Positions 7,929 through 15,974 of a stretch of DNA of 15,974 bases are shown piece after piece; the first letter of the stretch is position 1, and each line of letters begins with the position of its first letter. The position numbers were made by a program, and so were the translations under genes. This stretch comes from Gryganskiella cystojenkinii. Lineage: Eukaryota > Mortierellomycota > Mortierellomycetes > Mortierellales > Mortierellaceae. The stretch covers positions 1 to 15,974 of the forward strand of contig JAAAIG010000864.1 in assembly GCA_015852425.1 (NCBI GenBank), in the 5' to 3' direction. The notes under the pieces were generated by a model that saw nothing but the letters and a program-made list of their open reading frames with translations, was not told the origin of the DNA and ran no database searches.

Positions 7929-10514
7929 TTATTTGAATTTAAAATTAGGGGCACCAGGACCTTTTCCTCTCCTCGCTAAAACCTCGTCTCGAATCTGGGT
8001 CCAATCCAGGGAAGCCTCCTGTTCTTCACCGTGCAAGCCAATTAGGGACTCGAACTTAGGCCAATGTTGATCCATCCACTCGACCTCGGCGGGGCCGATT
8101 CTCGGTCTCGGCAATTTCAACACGTTCAAACGTCTCAAGCGCTTAAGCTTACTCATCTCCGCTAGACCCTGGACTAATGAGCAATCCAGCGAAATCTTGA
8201 CCGCCTTGTTATGTTCCATTCGGTGCATGTCCTGACTTGGAATAGAGAGGTTGACAGCATCCTCTTCCTCTTCAATCGTCGGATGACCTCGCCAAGGGTT
8301 AAAGTAAACCAGCACATAATTACACCTCAAAGCGAGGTCCTCCAATGCCTCCAATTCGCCCAGTCGTTCGTAAATCAATCGGATCTGGAATCGAGGTTGC
8401 TTGGTCCGGAATTCATACTCGTTGATCACAAGGGATAACGAGAGGACTCTCAGGGTCTTTGTACAGGACCAATAGCAGTTCGGTGGATGGTCGCGATGAC
8501 GACTCGAAAGTATACTCCTTGGTGGTTCGGTGTCGCTGGCCACTACATTAGTAGGCGAACAATGTTGAAGAGACTGTGTTCCTGTTTCTTCTTGCCCAGT
8601 CAACGAGGAGGAAGACGGATATGCCGTGTTTGGCATCAATGCCGCCGTTGGTAATGATACCTTGTCGAGTATCAAAGAAGCAGCAACATGATTGGAAAGC
8701 TCATCATTGATTATGGTGTTGCTGTCGCTGTCGCTGTTTTTGCTGTTGTAGTCTTCGGTATCCCTGTTGTAGTCATCGGTATCCTTGTAGTAGTCATCAA
8801 AAGGATTCACGGTATAGATGCGACCACTCTCCACAAAGTCAATCCAATTGATAAACGGTATGTTGGTTTCAACACTCAAGAGACCGTGCATCATCAACAA
8901 AGTATCCAGGCGGGAGCATCGCGTCAACCAGGTCAGGATATCCCGACCCGTAAGGCATCGAGCACACTGACGGACCGAAATTCGTTCCAGGGTCGCGAAA
9001 TGCTTCTCCAGTTCGGTCTTACATTTGGTCCCAAATTGGTCGTCACCCAAGAGCGTGAACGAACGTAGACCGCCACCACGAGCGCTGTTGTTTTTGCTGC
9101 TCATGCTATTGTTGTTTTTGTTGTTGTTGCCGCTAGTTTCAGCAAACCGAGACGACTCGACTCTCAGAAACGGGTCCTGTTGACCTTGTGGCGATACAAG
9201 GAGCCGAAGAAACGTCACGCCCTCTTCATCCGTGATCCCAAACTCGGACAGGTCCAGGTGCTCAATCTTGCCGGACCATTCCTCTCGAAGAAACCGCGCG
9301 AAGGCCTCGAGATCCCGCCCATAGACATAGGGTGGCCGAAACGAGGTCACGTTGGGACAGTGACGCAAGATTTCGAAAAGGATCCATGGAGGATGCGACG
9401 TACAAACCTCAGAGAGACTCAACCGTCTCAACTGCGACTTGATGGACGTGTTTTGCATCAGGGTCTGGACGATAGGCCGTGATTCCACTGTGTCGTCATT
9501 CTTGTCCTCGGAATCATGATCCGCCCTGCCGTTGATAGCGGTATTGCTTGGAGACTGAGTATTAACGTTGTCGTCATGACCTGCGTATTGTTCTTGAGCT
9601 CTCAGTGCCTTGTGGTAGCGAGCCCAAGATTCTTCAAAGTCAACTGGGGTGATGGCCCCTGCATAATAGTCCTCATAATAGTCCCCCCAGTGCTTCTTGG
9701 TCCAGAATTTCAGTGTCAGTTCCTGAACTCGACCTGGCAGATGCAAAAAGACGTTCACAATATTCTCCATCGACAACGCTCCGAGTGTGAGCGCTTGCAG
9801 GCTTTTAGCTCCGAAAAGCACTTGAATCAGCTGGACCGAGAGTGAGGTCACCATGTCCTTGTTGACGTCCATTGAAAAAAAAGAGGAGGGAAAGTCGTCG
9901 ATGTGAAGTCTCTGCAGCGTGGCCAGACTGTGGGAAGCCAGCGTCAGCACGCGGTGACAGCAGTAAGTCAGTGAGATAAGAGCGTCCTGAAGGGCGAGCT
10001 GTTCAGCTATGATATTCTCGTCCACTACACGAGAGTGATCGAGGTCATCCCAATGGATCTCGTCGTCCCAGTGCATCCAGAGGCTGCCGACACTGCTGCG
10101 GTTCTGATCGACTTGTTTGAGAGATTTCAGGCGAAGACGAGGTCGATGATTGTCCACATAGGTGGTCGTCTTTGACTCTACAGCCAGTTGGATCAAGGCC
10201 TTGACGAGACGGTTCTCGTACGGTGGGAGGACGACATGGCGAGCGAAGTCGATTCCATACTGAACAAGGGCAGTCTCGATCTCGGGAGAAGGGGTGCGCG
10301 GAAAGGTCTTGTGAGGTTTCGCGTCAAGTGTCTTAATGCTTGTTAGAGTTTTCCACCGGTAGGGTAAAAACAGGTTGTGGAATGCGCGTGAGACTGCGAG
10401 GGCTGCAAGGATGTGTCGTGGTTCGAGGTAGAGACAGATTAAATCGAGAATGAGCGGGATTTCAATAACTCTTTGGAGTAATGGGTCTTCTGATGGGCTT
10501 GCTATCGAGGCCAT
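7929..10514 (-). CDS. A2: F-box/LRR-like protein, about 861 aa
   Basis: Paralogue of A1 and, by family, an SCF-type adaptor. Residues 16-57 are F-box-like (VIEIPLILDLICLYL, then ALAVSRAF and YRWKTL). LRR-like strands follow (ATLQRLHIDDF, HLPGRVQELTL, ILFEILRHCPNVTSF, KIEHLDLSEF, TLRVLSLSLVI, LGELEALEDLAL, LKRLRRLNV) and the conserved tail WMDQHWPKFESLIGL. An Asn/Lys-rich stretch lies near 9080-9135 and an Asp/Tyr/Asn repeat near 8700-8805. It then has a basic tail absent from A1. The start at 10514 has G at -3 and G at +4 and aligns with the A1 start. An in-frame ATG at 10556 would add 14 residues but has T at -3, so initiation there is possible but looks weaker. No intron is seen. It is head-to-head with B2 and tail-to-tail with B1. 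Confidence 0.9.
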   Translation of the reverse strand: MASIASPSEDPLLQRVIEIPLILDLICLYLEPRHILAALAVSRAFHNLFLPYRWKTLTSIKTLDAKPHKTFPRTPSPEIETALVQYGIDFARHVVLPPYENRLVKALIQLAVESKTTTYVDNHRPRLRLKSLKQVDQNRSSVGSLWMHWDDEIHWDDLDHSRVVDENIIAEQLALQDALISLTYCCHRVLTLASHSLATLQRLHIDDFPSSFFSMDVNKDMVTSLSVQLIQVLFGAKSLQALTLGALSMENIVNVFLHLPGRVQELTLKFWTKKHWGDYYEDYYAGAITPVDFEESWARYHKALRAQEQYAGHDDNVNTQSPSNTAINGRADHDSEDKNDDTVESRPIVQTLMQNTSIKSQLRRLSLSEVCTSHPPWILFEILRHCPNVTSFRPPYVYGRDLEAFARFLREEWSGKIEHLDLSEFGITDEEGVTFLRLLVSPQGQQDPFLRVESSRFAETSGNNNKNNNSMSSKNNSARGGGLRSFTLLGDDQFGTKCKTELEKHFATLERISVRQCARCLTGRDILTWLTRCSRLDTLLMMHGLLSVETNIPFINWIDFVESGRIYTVNPFDDYYKDTDDYNRDTEDYNSKNSDSDSNTIINDELSNHVAASLILDKVSLPTAALMPNTAYPSSSSLTGQEETGTQSLQHCSPTNVVASDTEPPRSILSSRHRDHPPNCYWSCTKTLRVLSLSLVINEYEFRTKQPRFQIRLIYERLGELEALEDLALRCNYVLVYFNPWRGHPTIEEEEDAVNLSIPSQDMHRMEHNKAVKISLDCSLVQGLAEMSKLKRLRRLNVLKLPRPRIGPAEVEWMDQHWPKFESLIGLHGEEQEASLDWTQIRDEVLARRGKGPGAPNFKFK
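8748..8804 (-). repeat. 21-bp minisatellite in A2, about 2.7 copies
   Basis: GTAGTC begins at 8748, 8769 and 8790, exactly 21 bp apart, with only a few changes between the units. On the minus strand it codes a seven-residue acidic repeat (DDYYKDT, DDYNRDT, EDYN). Because it is in frame, copy-number change would not break the gene. A1 has no such repeat at this point. Confidence 0.8.
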
Positions 10515-10924
10515 GTCTTTGCTGGAAGTGAATGAGAGGGTTGGTGGGAATGACATTGATGTAGGAAAAAAGAGACAGGAGGTAGAACTGCGGGCACACC
10601 AAAAAAAAGCAAAAAAAAATCTTTAGTCTTCTTCAATGAGAACAGCACTGCCACCGCCCGTGTTCACCATGGTGACTATCTGTGAACGAACATAAAAGGC
10701 GCCATTGTGTTTCTTTTCCAACAGCGCCTTTCCCTTTTCCTCGTTTCCATTCCCTTTTTCCCACCGTAAACCGGGTTCGCTGGGGCGCCGCGTCCTCTAC
10801 TGTCCATCTCTAAGGTACTGTACTGGCAAAACATCAACATCGGGGGCTGCGCCCGCAAAGAAGTCATTTTGTGTGTAAAGTGTCTGACTTCCGTTACTTT
10901 TCTAATAGAAGAAGGTTAAACTCA
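10515..10924. promoter_or_regulatory. Divergent A2-B2 promoter region
   Basis: This 410-bp spacer drives A2 leftward and B2 rightward. It holds A-runs near 10600-10620 (T-runs for A2), a 12-bp palindrome TCACCATGGTGA at 10664-10675, a TATA-like CATAAAAGG at 10691-10699, a C/T-rich block at 10709-10770 on the plus strand, and an 8-bp inverted repeat (10695-10702 with 10724-10731). It shows no clear similarity to the A1-B1 spacer apart from the A leader. No gene is supported in it. The sites are motif-level calls. Confidence 0.45.
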
Positions 10925-13900
10925 ATGAATCTTCATCCCCAGGAACCGTTATTACCCATGGCTATGAAGGTCCTTTCGGTCTCCGAACTCTTTGACCTAA
11001 TCCAAGTCTATCTCATCTCAAACTCGGATCTCGTCTCATTGACTCGAGTCTGCAAGACCTTCTCCCACCTCTTTGGACCCATTCTCTGGCACACAATCGA
11101 GCTCAAGACAGAGCGACAGCATACACGGTTCGTCAACACCCCTGAGGTACAAGATGCGATCCGTCGTCATGGTCCAGACTGGATTCGAGTCATCCGTCTT
11201 CGAACTCCCAAGAGTCTTGCTCCGTTTTTGCGCGTCAGCGGCACTGAGGGTGGTGTGTCCCTGACTCAACTCCACACACTCGAATTTCCTTGGCAGAGGC
11301 GCTTACTTTTCGAGGAGACCGTCCCCAGGAAGACCCGTCGATTTCCTGAAGATGATGGCCTGACAGAGATGGATCTTGACCAGATGCAAGACCCAGCGGC
11401 TGAAACTTTTTTTCTTGAACGAGAACACTTTCACAGGACTCGTGGTTGTGGCAATGACCTGGTCAACAACGACAGGAACGGCTCCACAGCAACTTCGATG
11501 ACACTAACAGAGTCATCGCCGTTTTGGCTGCAGAGGAAACGCTTAGGCATTTTCAAAGCTGAGCTCGACCAGGTCGAGATATCAATCAAGACCGCGCAGG
11601 CCGCCATTGGGCTCTTTCATGTCAAGAAAGGTCTTGCGCTTGTTTATCAATCTAAGGAAGTCCGCACTCGCTTTAGAAAGCACCTCCACAACCTTGAGAT
11701 TTACTTGGCAGAAAAGCCACCGCCTTCATCGTCATCATCATCCTCTTCTTCTTCATCGTCGCCGCCGTCGCAACATGCCGGTGAGAAGTCGATTCGGGAT
11801 CACCTCGTCAATACTTTTCCCCAGAGATACAAAGTCAAGATGGAACTTGAGACACTCATCCAAGTCAAGACAACAGCAATGATGACGACCACGAGCACAG
11901 TCAAGTCGTCCGAGAATCTTGCTTCAGACGAAGAACTGGGCCTGATCCTGGTGCTGCAAAAAGAGCTCAAACGGATCTCGGTCTTTGAGATCGAACTTTC
12001 AGCGAGACTGGCTCGCCTCAGCAGATCCAAGGAAGAAGCCGACCGACTTTTGCAAAAGATGGAAGCAAATATCGAGGATGAAACAAGAGCCGAATCGGAG
12101 TTGCAACGCCGAATTGAACAGGAACAACAGCAACAGCAAACGACACAACAAACGTCTGAAGAGCAACCAATCCAGACTTGGCCACCACAAAATCTACCGC
12201 ATCAGAGGTTGCTTGACACATCCATAACGCAAATGCGACGGCGGCAGTTTCTCGACACACGACTTTACGAATTACTACAAGAGCTTTCAGCGATCCAAGG
12301 AGAACTCTACCCGCCCTTGCCGAGGCACCCACGGGTCTCAGACTCTTGGATCGACATGCTGTCCCCGATCAATGTTGTTCCTGGATCGACTGTAGACTGC
12401 ATGAGAGCTTACTTGAGACACCAATTTAAGGCCCTGTCCGCTCGTGAAGAAGGGGAAGAAGAACACAGACCACAGCACTATCAAGAAGGTTCCGAAGGTC
12501 ATCCTCAAACAGAACCGTCATTGTCGTCGTCATTGTCATTGACTTGTCCCAACTCTCTTCCCAAGGCCACGGTAAGGCTATCCAGCATCCTATCTCTTCA
12601 GGACCCGTTCAACCCATCCAGCGGCCATCAAGAAGAACGTTTTCTCGGACCAACCTTAAAGACCACCAAAGCTCTCTGGGATTGTGTCGACCCTGATAGC
12701 GATACAAATCAGTACCTGGTTCCATTCCTTTGGTATTGTTGCCCCAACCTACAATCCTTGGGATCTATCTTTTTCCCGTTTTCGTCTACATTACTCAGTT
12801 CCCTGTCTATGACCGCTTGTTCAAAGTTAAGAACTCTGTGCATGATTGGCGCCGAGACCAACGAGCCATGCGAGACTCCTCTGGAATCTTTTATACAAAT
12901 GCTTCGGGATCTTCCTCCAGGTCTGGAGAATTTTCGATTCGGAGCCAAACTTCTTTTGATCGAGGACAAGGTTCTAGAGGAAGAAAAGATCCGAGCGAAT
13001 ATGACAGAAACAAAACGTGCTCCGCCTTCTTTTCGTAGGACGCCTTCGAGACCTCACGCGGAACTCATCGAGACATTGATCAAGTCCTCTTTCAATCAAT
13101 GGTCGACTCCCCTGGGAATCAAGCACCTAACGATTGAGGGGTCTCTTGGAGACGGACACGATGGATTGATCTGGCCCAAGGTCCTGCAACGGTGTGTGTC
13201 CCTCACTACTTTGAATCTCGTGGCGCTTGGACCGATGACTCCTGATTCGAGTCTGCCATTGTTTCAACAGCTCACGACGATTTTTCAGCAAGGGAACGCC
13301 TGTCCGTTATTGCAGGAACTTTCTCTCTCAGGTGGTCGATACAATCTGGATGAAAGTATCGCCTGGTTTTTGGAGGCCTGTAGCGGGTTCCTTGAGGTCA
13401 ATGACGGCGATGACACTACCAGCAACAGCAGCTACGTCAGAGATCCACCTTTGCGACTTGGTGTGACCCGACTCCGATTGACAAACATGGCACCTCTTTA
13501 TGAACTGTCCTTCGACGTCCTGCTCCGTTGTTATAGCAAGACGCTGACTCATTTAACCGTGCAGGACTGTGGAGGACCCCTCAGTCTCCGGCGAGAACCA
13601 TTCCGTGCCAATTTTCAGCATCAGCATCATCAACAACAACAACAACAACAACAACAACAGAACTTATACCAACCTCAATCACAACTGCAACTTCTTTATC
13701 TCGTCTCGTCCCTGGAATCCCTTCAAGTCTTGGATTTGATCACTCCTGTCGATCGTCACGCTGACACTGTCCAGGCGTCTTCGTCCCACGCGAAATATCG
13801 CTTCGGGTACCAGTTCTTGAGTGTCCAGAGTCTCGTGGAACATTATGATTGGACCGTCTCTCAGAACTCGGTCTATACGCCCTGGAAGTGCTTTTCAACA

Positions 13901-14404
13901 TTGCGTGTCTTGAAGCTCGTCCTTATGGTCGGGGATTTTCCGACGAGTCGACAAATTATCACTGACATGAACCCGACAGTGGTAGACCCAGGAGCGGGAG
14001 GAGCAATAACGACAGGATCTAGCGAGGATTCGCAATTGCCGTTGATGCTTCGTAAAGTCTATTCGGTCTTGGGTGCCCTGGTTGCTTTGGAGGAACTTTG
14101 GCTGGGGATCGGCGCCACCTACAATCCACTCTTGGATGACACCTGTTTATCGACTCGCTTATCGTTGCAGCAGAAACAGCAGCCGTGGTACGTCAGCGCG
14201 ACCATCAAGCATTACCAGGAACAAGAACTCCGAATTCGACCTTTAACCCGCCGTCCACTCTCCAGCGAATTGTTTTTGAACTTGGAGCATGGTCTGGATG
14301 AGCTGATCGGGTTGAGATCACTCGAGGTTTTGCAACTTAGCCATGGGGCGGATCATGGGATTCAAATCCCAGATCTGGAGTGGATGGCGGAACATTGGCC
14401 GTAG
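10925..14404 (+). CDS. B2: F-box/LRR protein, 1159 aa, C-terminally truncated
   Basis: Paralogue of B1 and predicted SCF adaptor. Residues 16-60 are the F-box (VLSVSELFDLIQVYL, then LVSLTRVCKTF and ILWHTIEL). Residues 61-95 match B1 exactly. ETFFL and FWLQR motifs follow, then a poly-Ser run, a charged helical stretch, a short Gln-rich patch, and LRR-like repeats (YLVPFLWYCCPNLQSLGSI, ACPLLQELSLSGG, TLTHLTVQDC, ALEELWLG) interrupted by a Gln tract absent from B1. The frame stops at TAG 14402-14404 inside the conserved HWPSL motif, 33 codons before the end expected from B1; the missing tail still lies downstream. The start at 10925 is the first ATG in the open frame (T at -3, weak); ATGs at 10958 and 10964 are alternatives. 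The frame upstream opens with GTG only (10871). No intron is seen. Confidence 0.87.
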   Translation: MNLHPQEPLLPMAMKVLSVSELFDLIQVYLISNSDLVSLTRVCKTFSHLFGPILWHTIELKTERQHTRFVNTPEVQDAIRRHGPDWIRVIRLRTPKSLAPFLRVSGTEGGVSLTQLHTLEFPWQRRLLFEETVPRKTRRFPEDDGLTEMDLDQMQDPAAETFFLEREHFHRTRGCGNDLVNNDRNGSTATSMTLTESSPFWLQRKRLGIFKAELDQVEISIKTAQAAIGLFHVKKGLALVYQSKEVRTRFRKHLHNLEIYLAEKPPPSSSSSSSSSSSSPPSQHAGEKSIRDHLVNTFPQRYKVKMELETLIQVKTTAMMTTTSTVKSSENLASDEELGLILVLQKELKRISVFEIELSARLARLSRSKEEADRLLQKMEANIEDETRAESELQRRIEQEQQQQQTTQQTSEEQPIQTWPPQNLPHQRLLDTSITQMRRRQFLDTRLYELLQELSAIQGELYPPLPRHPRVSDSWIDMLSPINVVPGSTVDCMRAYLRHQFKALSAREEGEEEHRPQHYQEGSEGHPQTEPSLSSSLSLTCPNSLPKATVRLSSILSLQDPFNPSSGHQEERFLGPTLKTTKALWDCVDPDSDTNQYLVPFLWYCCPNLQSLGSIFFPFSSTLLSSLSMTACSKLRTLCMIGAETNEPCETPLESFIQMLRDLPPGLENFRFGAKLLLIEDKVLEEEKIRANMTETKRAPPSFRRTPSRPHAELIETLIKSSFNQWSTPLGIKHLTIEGSLGDGHDGLIWPKVLQRCVSLTTLNLVALGPMTPDSSLPLFQQLTTIFQQGNACPLLQELSLSGGRYNLDESIAWFLEACSGFLEVNDGDDTTSNSSYVRDPPLRLGVTRLRLTNMAPLYELSFDVLLRCYSKTLTHLTVQDCGGPLSLRREPFRANFQHQHHQQQQQQQQQQNLYQPQSQLQLLYLVSSLESLQVLDLITPVDRHADTVQASSSHAKYRFGYQFLSVQSLVEHYDWTVSQNSVYTPWKCFSTLRVLKLVLMVGDFPTSRQIITDMNPTVVDPGAGGAITTGSSEDSQLPLMLRKVYSVLGALVALEELWLGIGATYNPLLDDTCLSTRLSLQQKQQPWYVSATIKHYQEQELRIRPLTRRPLSSELFLNLEHGLDELIGLRSLEVLQLSHGADHGIQIPDLEWMAEHWP
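11726..11761 (+). repeat. Poly-Ser tract in B2, 12 residues
   Basis: Twelve Ser codons in a row use TCA, TCG, TCC and TCT, flanked by Pro. The codon mix shows it is not a fresh single-triplet expansion. B1 lacks it. Confidence 0.85.
13631..13660 (+). repeat. (CAA)9CAG poly-Gln tract in B2
   Basis: Nine CAA codons and one CAG give ten Gln after a His/Gln run, inside the LRR-like region. B1 has a short Pro/Thr/His segment at this point. The nearly pure triplet suggests recent slippage. Confidence 0.9.
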
Positions 14405-14503
14405 TTGAAGGCGATTCATGGGATTAGGAGAGTTGGAATGGACGGGAATGACTCTTTGGAGGCGTGGATAAGAGTGCACTCTCCAGGCTTGAGGTGTACA
14501 TAG
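14405..14503 (+). pseudogene. Detached C-terminal tail of B2 beyond premature TAG
   Basis: In frame after the B2 TAG, 32 codons run to a second TAG at 14501-14503. They align with the B1 tail: LKAIHGI with LREIRGL, a WIRVH with WIRDH, and a final LRCT with LRYT, with a length difference of one residue. The first TAG replaces the Ser codon that B1 has at 7706-7708 (AGT); a single change from TCG would create it. The tail shows no further stop or frameshift, so the break is recent, a sequencing error, or tolerated. Confidence 0.88.
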
Positions 14504-14569
14504 AGGCTCTATCGCTCTATGGCATAATAAAAGTTCAAATAAAAAGCTCAAATAAAAAAAAAAAAAAAT
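14504..14569 (+). terminator. B2 3' end with three AATAAA signals
   Basis: AATAAA occurs at 14526-14531, 14538-14543 and 14551-14556. The last two sit in a 13-bp near-repeat (AGTTCAAATAAAA and AGCTCAAATAAAA). A run of 15 A (14554-14568) follows. This is a strong poly(A)-site candidate for B2. Confidence 0.7.
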
Positions 14570-15032
14570 ACAAAAATACACGTTTCATTTTTACACTTGT
14601 TTCATGGACGGCACAATAGACGATCCAACCAACTATCAAGGGCTGACATGCGAGTTTGAGTGAGGTGTGTAAAAACGAAGATATATTGATTGAGATGAAC
14701 AAGGAATGAGCAGGCAAGAGGACAAGGCTAGGTGAGTAAGTTATTGCAGGTTGAAGAAAGAAGACAGGGGTCGGGGTTGTGCAGATGCTTCTTTAGAGGT
14801 TGATCAATTTTTTTTTGTTATTGCCACCAAAATCTTTTTTGTGTCGAAAGTTATGATGTGGGGAAAAGTCACGTGAAAACACGAGCACCCGGTCCTCTGG
14901 CTGCCAGTCTGATCTCAGTTTCGAATCCATTCCAGGGGAAAGACGCATTCTTTAATTTGCATTTATTCCATCAGCTCCTCCCTTTCTCTCTCCCCTCATC
15001 ACCTCTCACCTCTCTCTTTTCTAATCTACATC
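14570..15032 (+). promoter_or_regulatory. ETF beta promoter and C/T-rich leader
   Basis: No gene is seen here. It holds CACGTG at 14870-14875 (about 160 bp before the start) and a pyrimidine-rich block at about 14975-15025 ending CTACATC before the ATG, which has A at -3. C/T-rich leaders of this kind are common before well-expressed fungal genes. A T run lies at 14808-14817. The transcription start is unknown. Confidence 0.5.
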
Positions 15033-15930
15033 ATGTCCAACCTCCGTGTCCTCGTCGCCTGCAAGCGTGTCGTCGACTATGCTGTCAAGATCCGCGTCAA
15101 CGCTGCCGGTTCTGCTGTCGAGACTGCGAACGTGAAGCATTCCATGAACCCCTTTGATGAGATCGGAACCGAGGAGGCCATCAAGATCAAGGAGTCCCTC
15201 GGTGGCAAGGCCGATGTCGTCGTCGTCTCTTGCGGCCCCACCAAGGCTCAGGAGACCCTTCGTACCGCTCTTGCCATGGGTGCTGATCGCGCAATCCATG
15301 TCGAGACCAACGATGAGCTCCAGCCCCTCGCTGTCGCCAAGTTGTTGAAGGCCGTCGTTGAGAAGGAGAAGCCCGACTTGGTCATTCTCGGAAAGCAGGC
15401 CATCGATGATGATTCCAACCAGACTGGACAGATGCTCGCTGGTCTCTTGAACTGGCCCCAGGTAAGGACTGAACACACAGCAAGAGAGACGAAAAAATTC
15501 ACACGGGTTTGGATCTTCCAGAGGAACACAAATATGCAGGAAGGGCGCATGCATGACTCTGGAGGACTGACGGGAACATAGGGAAACACAACGACGGCCA
15601 CCTAACGCCCAGGGACAAAAATTCGAGACTAATGGCCTTCAGGAACGCCATGGTGCAAATCACAAGATTGCATTGCGTCTCTTGCCCATGGCATGACCTT
15701 TTATTCGCTCTCAGTTCAAATTGCGGGGATCAGTCATCAAATCAGATGCAAGACACACAGGCAAAGCAAACTCATTCCGCCATCAACCTTTTTCTTTTTA
15801 ATCTTGAATAGGCCACTTTCGCTTCCAAGGTCGTGCTCGCTGAGAAGGCCATGACCGTCACCCGTGAGGTTGACGGTGGTGTCGAGACCATCAAGACTGC
15901 TCTCCCCGCCGTCCTTACCACTGATCTTCG
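15033..15930 (+). CDS. Electron transfer flavoprotein beta subunit, partial, two exons
   Basis: The ETF beta subunit pairs with the FAD-binding alpha subunit in the mitochondrial matrix. It passes electrons from acyl-CoA and other dehydrogenases to ETF-ubiquinone oxidoreductase; the beta chain binds AMP. Exon 1 (15033-15461) codes 143 residues: the [19 protein letters not shown] start, [40 protein letters not shown] and [16 protein letters not shown]. Exon 2 (15812-15930) continues [12 protein letters not shown] and the family signature region [20 protein letters not shown]. The join is phase 0; the second junction splits an Arg codon. About 182 residues are visible; the family is about 255 long, so the last 70 or so lie beyond the window. 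The N-terminus matches the family start with no long added targeting peptide, as is usual for this protein. Codon use is strongly biased to C-ending codons, unlike the four F-box genes. Confidence 0.97.
15462..15811 (+). other. ETF beta intron 1, 350 bp
   Basis: The donor is CAG|GTAAGG and the acceptor TTGAATAG|GCC. Splicing joins NWPQ to ATFAS, as the family requires. A possible branch sequence CTCAT at 15771-15775 lies 37 nt before the acceptor, followed by a T-rich tract. The intron contains stops in the coding frame; no element was recognised inside. Confidence 0.95.
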
Positions 15931-15974
15931 GTAAGCTATTCGACTCGTCCAACTTGCTTGATTTTTTTTTTTTT
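15931..15974 (+). other. ETF beta intron 2, start only
   Basis: The donor is CG|GTAAGC right after TTDLR, where the family continues with Leu-Asn-Glu-Pro, which is absent here. The intron runs off the window in a T run (15962-15974). Confidence 0.85.

Noticed and set aside
10695..10731. 8-bp inverted repeat AAAGGCGC/GCGCCTTT in the A2-B2 spacer
   Set aside because: Short arms and a 21-nt spacer make it likely by chance at this window size; kept only as a note in the promoter entry.
14380..14503. An intron removing the B2 TAG
   Set aside because: The conserved tail resumes in the very next codon in the same frame, leaving no room for a spliced segment without losing conserved residues.
14551..14568. 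Retrogene origin of the intronless genes, suggested by the A15 tract after B2
   Set aside because: Convergent and divergent pairs duplicated together point to DNA-level duplication; no target-site duplications were seen, and A runs after AATAAA are common in this A-rich spacer DNA.
15021..15554. 177-residue minus-strand frame over ETF beta exon 1 and intron 1
   Set aside because: It mirrors the strongly biased codons of the sense gene (C-ending codons suppress antisense stops) and runs into the intron; no family match is seen.
1..15974. Transposon, CRISPR, tRNA or rRNA genes
   Set aside because: No transposase or reverse-transcriptase motifs, terminal repeats, spaced direct-repeat arrays, or recognisable tRNA or rRNA sequence were found on either strand.

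Overview
This is a window of eukaryotic, probably fungal, nuclear DNA. The coding regions have relaxed codon use. The leaders are C/T-rich, AATAAA signals follow the genes, and the one recognisable housekeeping gene is split by introns with GTAAG-type donors and a TAG acceptor. The repertoire of large, intronless F-box/leucine-rich-repeat (LRR) genes beside a mitochondrial flavoprotein gene fits an early-diverging fungus of the Mortierella type. That placement is inference from family knowledge, not proof.

Layout. Four large genes, called A1, B1, A2 and B2 here, fill 556-14503 in the order A1(-) B1(+) A2(-) B2(+). A1 and A2 are paralogues (777 and about 861 aa: N-terminal F-box-like segment, then LRR-like repeats). 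B1 and B2 are paralogues (1364 and 1159 aa: F-box, a 35-residue identical block, a long coiled/Q- or S-rich insert, then LRR-like repeats). The window therefore holds two copies of a head-to-head A/B pair. A2 and B1 are tail to tail, 124 bp apart. After a 529-bp spacer follows the 5' part of the electron transfer flavoprotein beta subunit gene (15033 onward, two exons visible, cut by the window end).

Main discoveries. (1) Between A1 and B1, on the minus strand at about 3036-3204, lies the decayed tail of a third A-type gene. It carries three in-frame stops and a frame-breaking 10-bp tandem duplication, and aligns without gaps to the A2 tail once one duplicate unit is discounted. (2) B2 ends at a TAG exactly where B1 has a serine in the conserved HWPSL motif. 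The next 32 codons still match the B1 tail and end at the corresponding place, so B2 looks freshly truncated. (3) B1 and B2 are nearly identical in nucleotides just after the F-box but much more diverged elsewhere. (4) The B1 leader holds a 10-codon upstream ORF overlapping an 11-bp inverted repeat.

How the genes may work together. By family, A and B proteins are expected to be substrate-recognition subunits of SCF-type ubiquitin ligases: the F-box binds Skp1 and the LRR part binds the target. The shared divergent promoters suggest each A/B pair may be co-expressed. The relic, the truncation and the differing homopeptide tracts indicate a fast birth-and-death gene cluster. The neighbouring ETF beta gene is an unrelated conserved metabolic gene.
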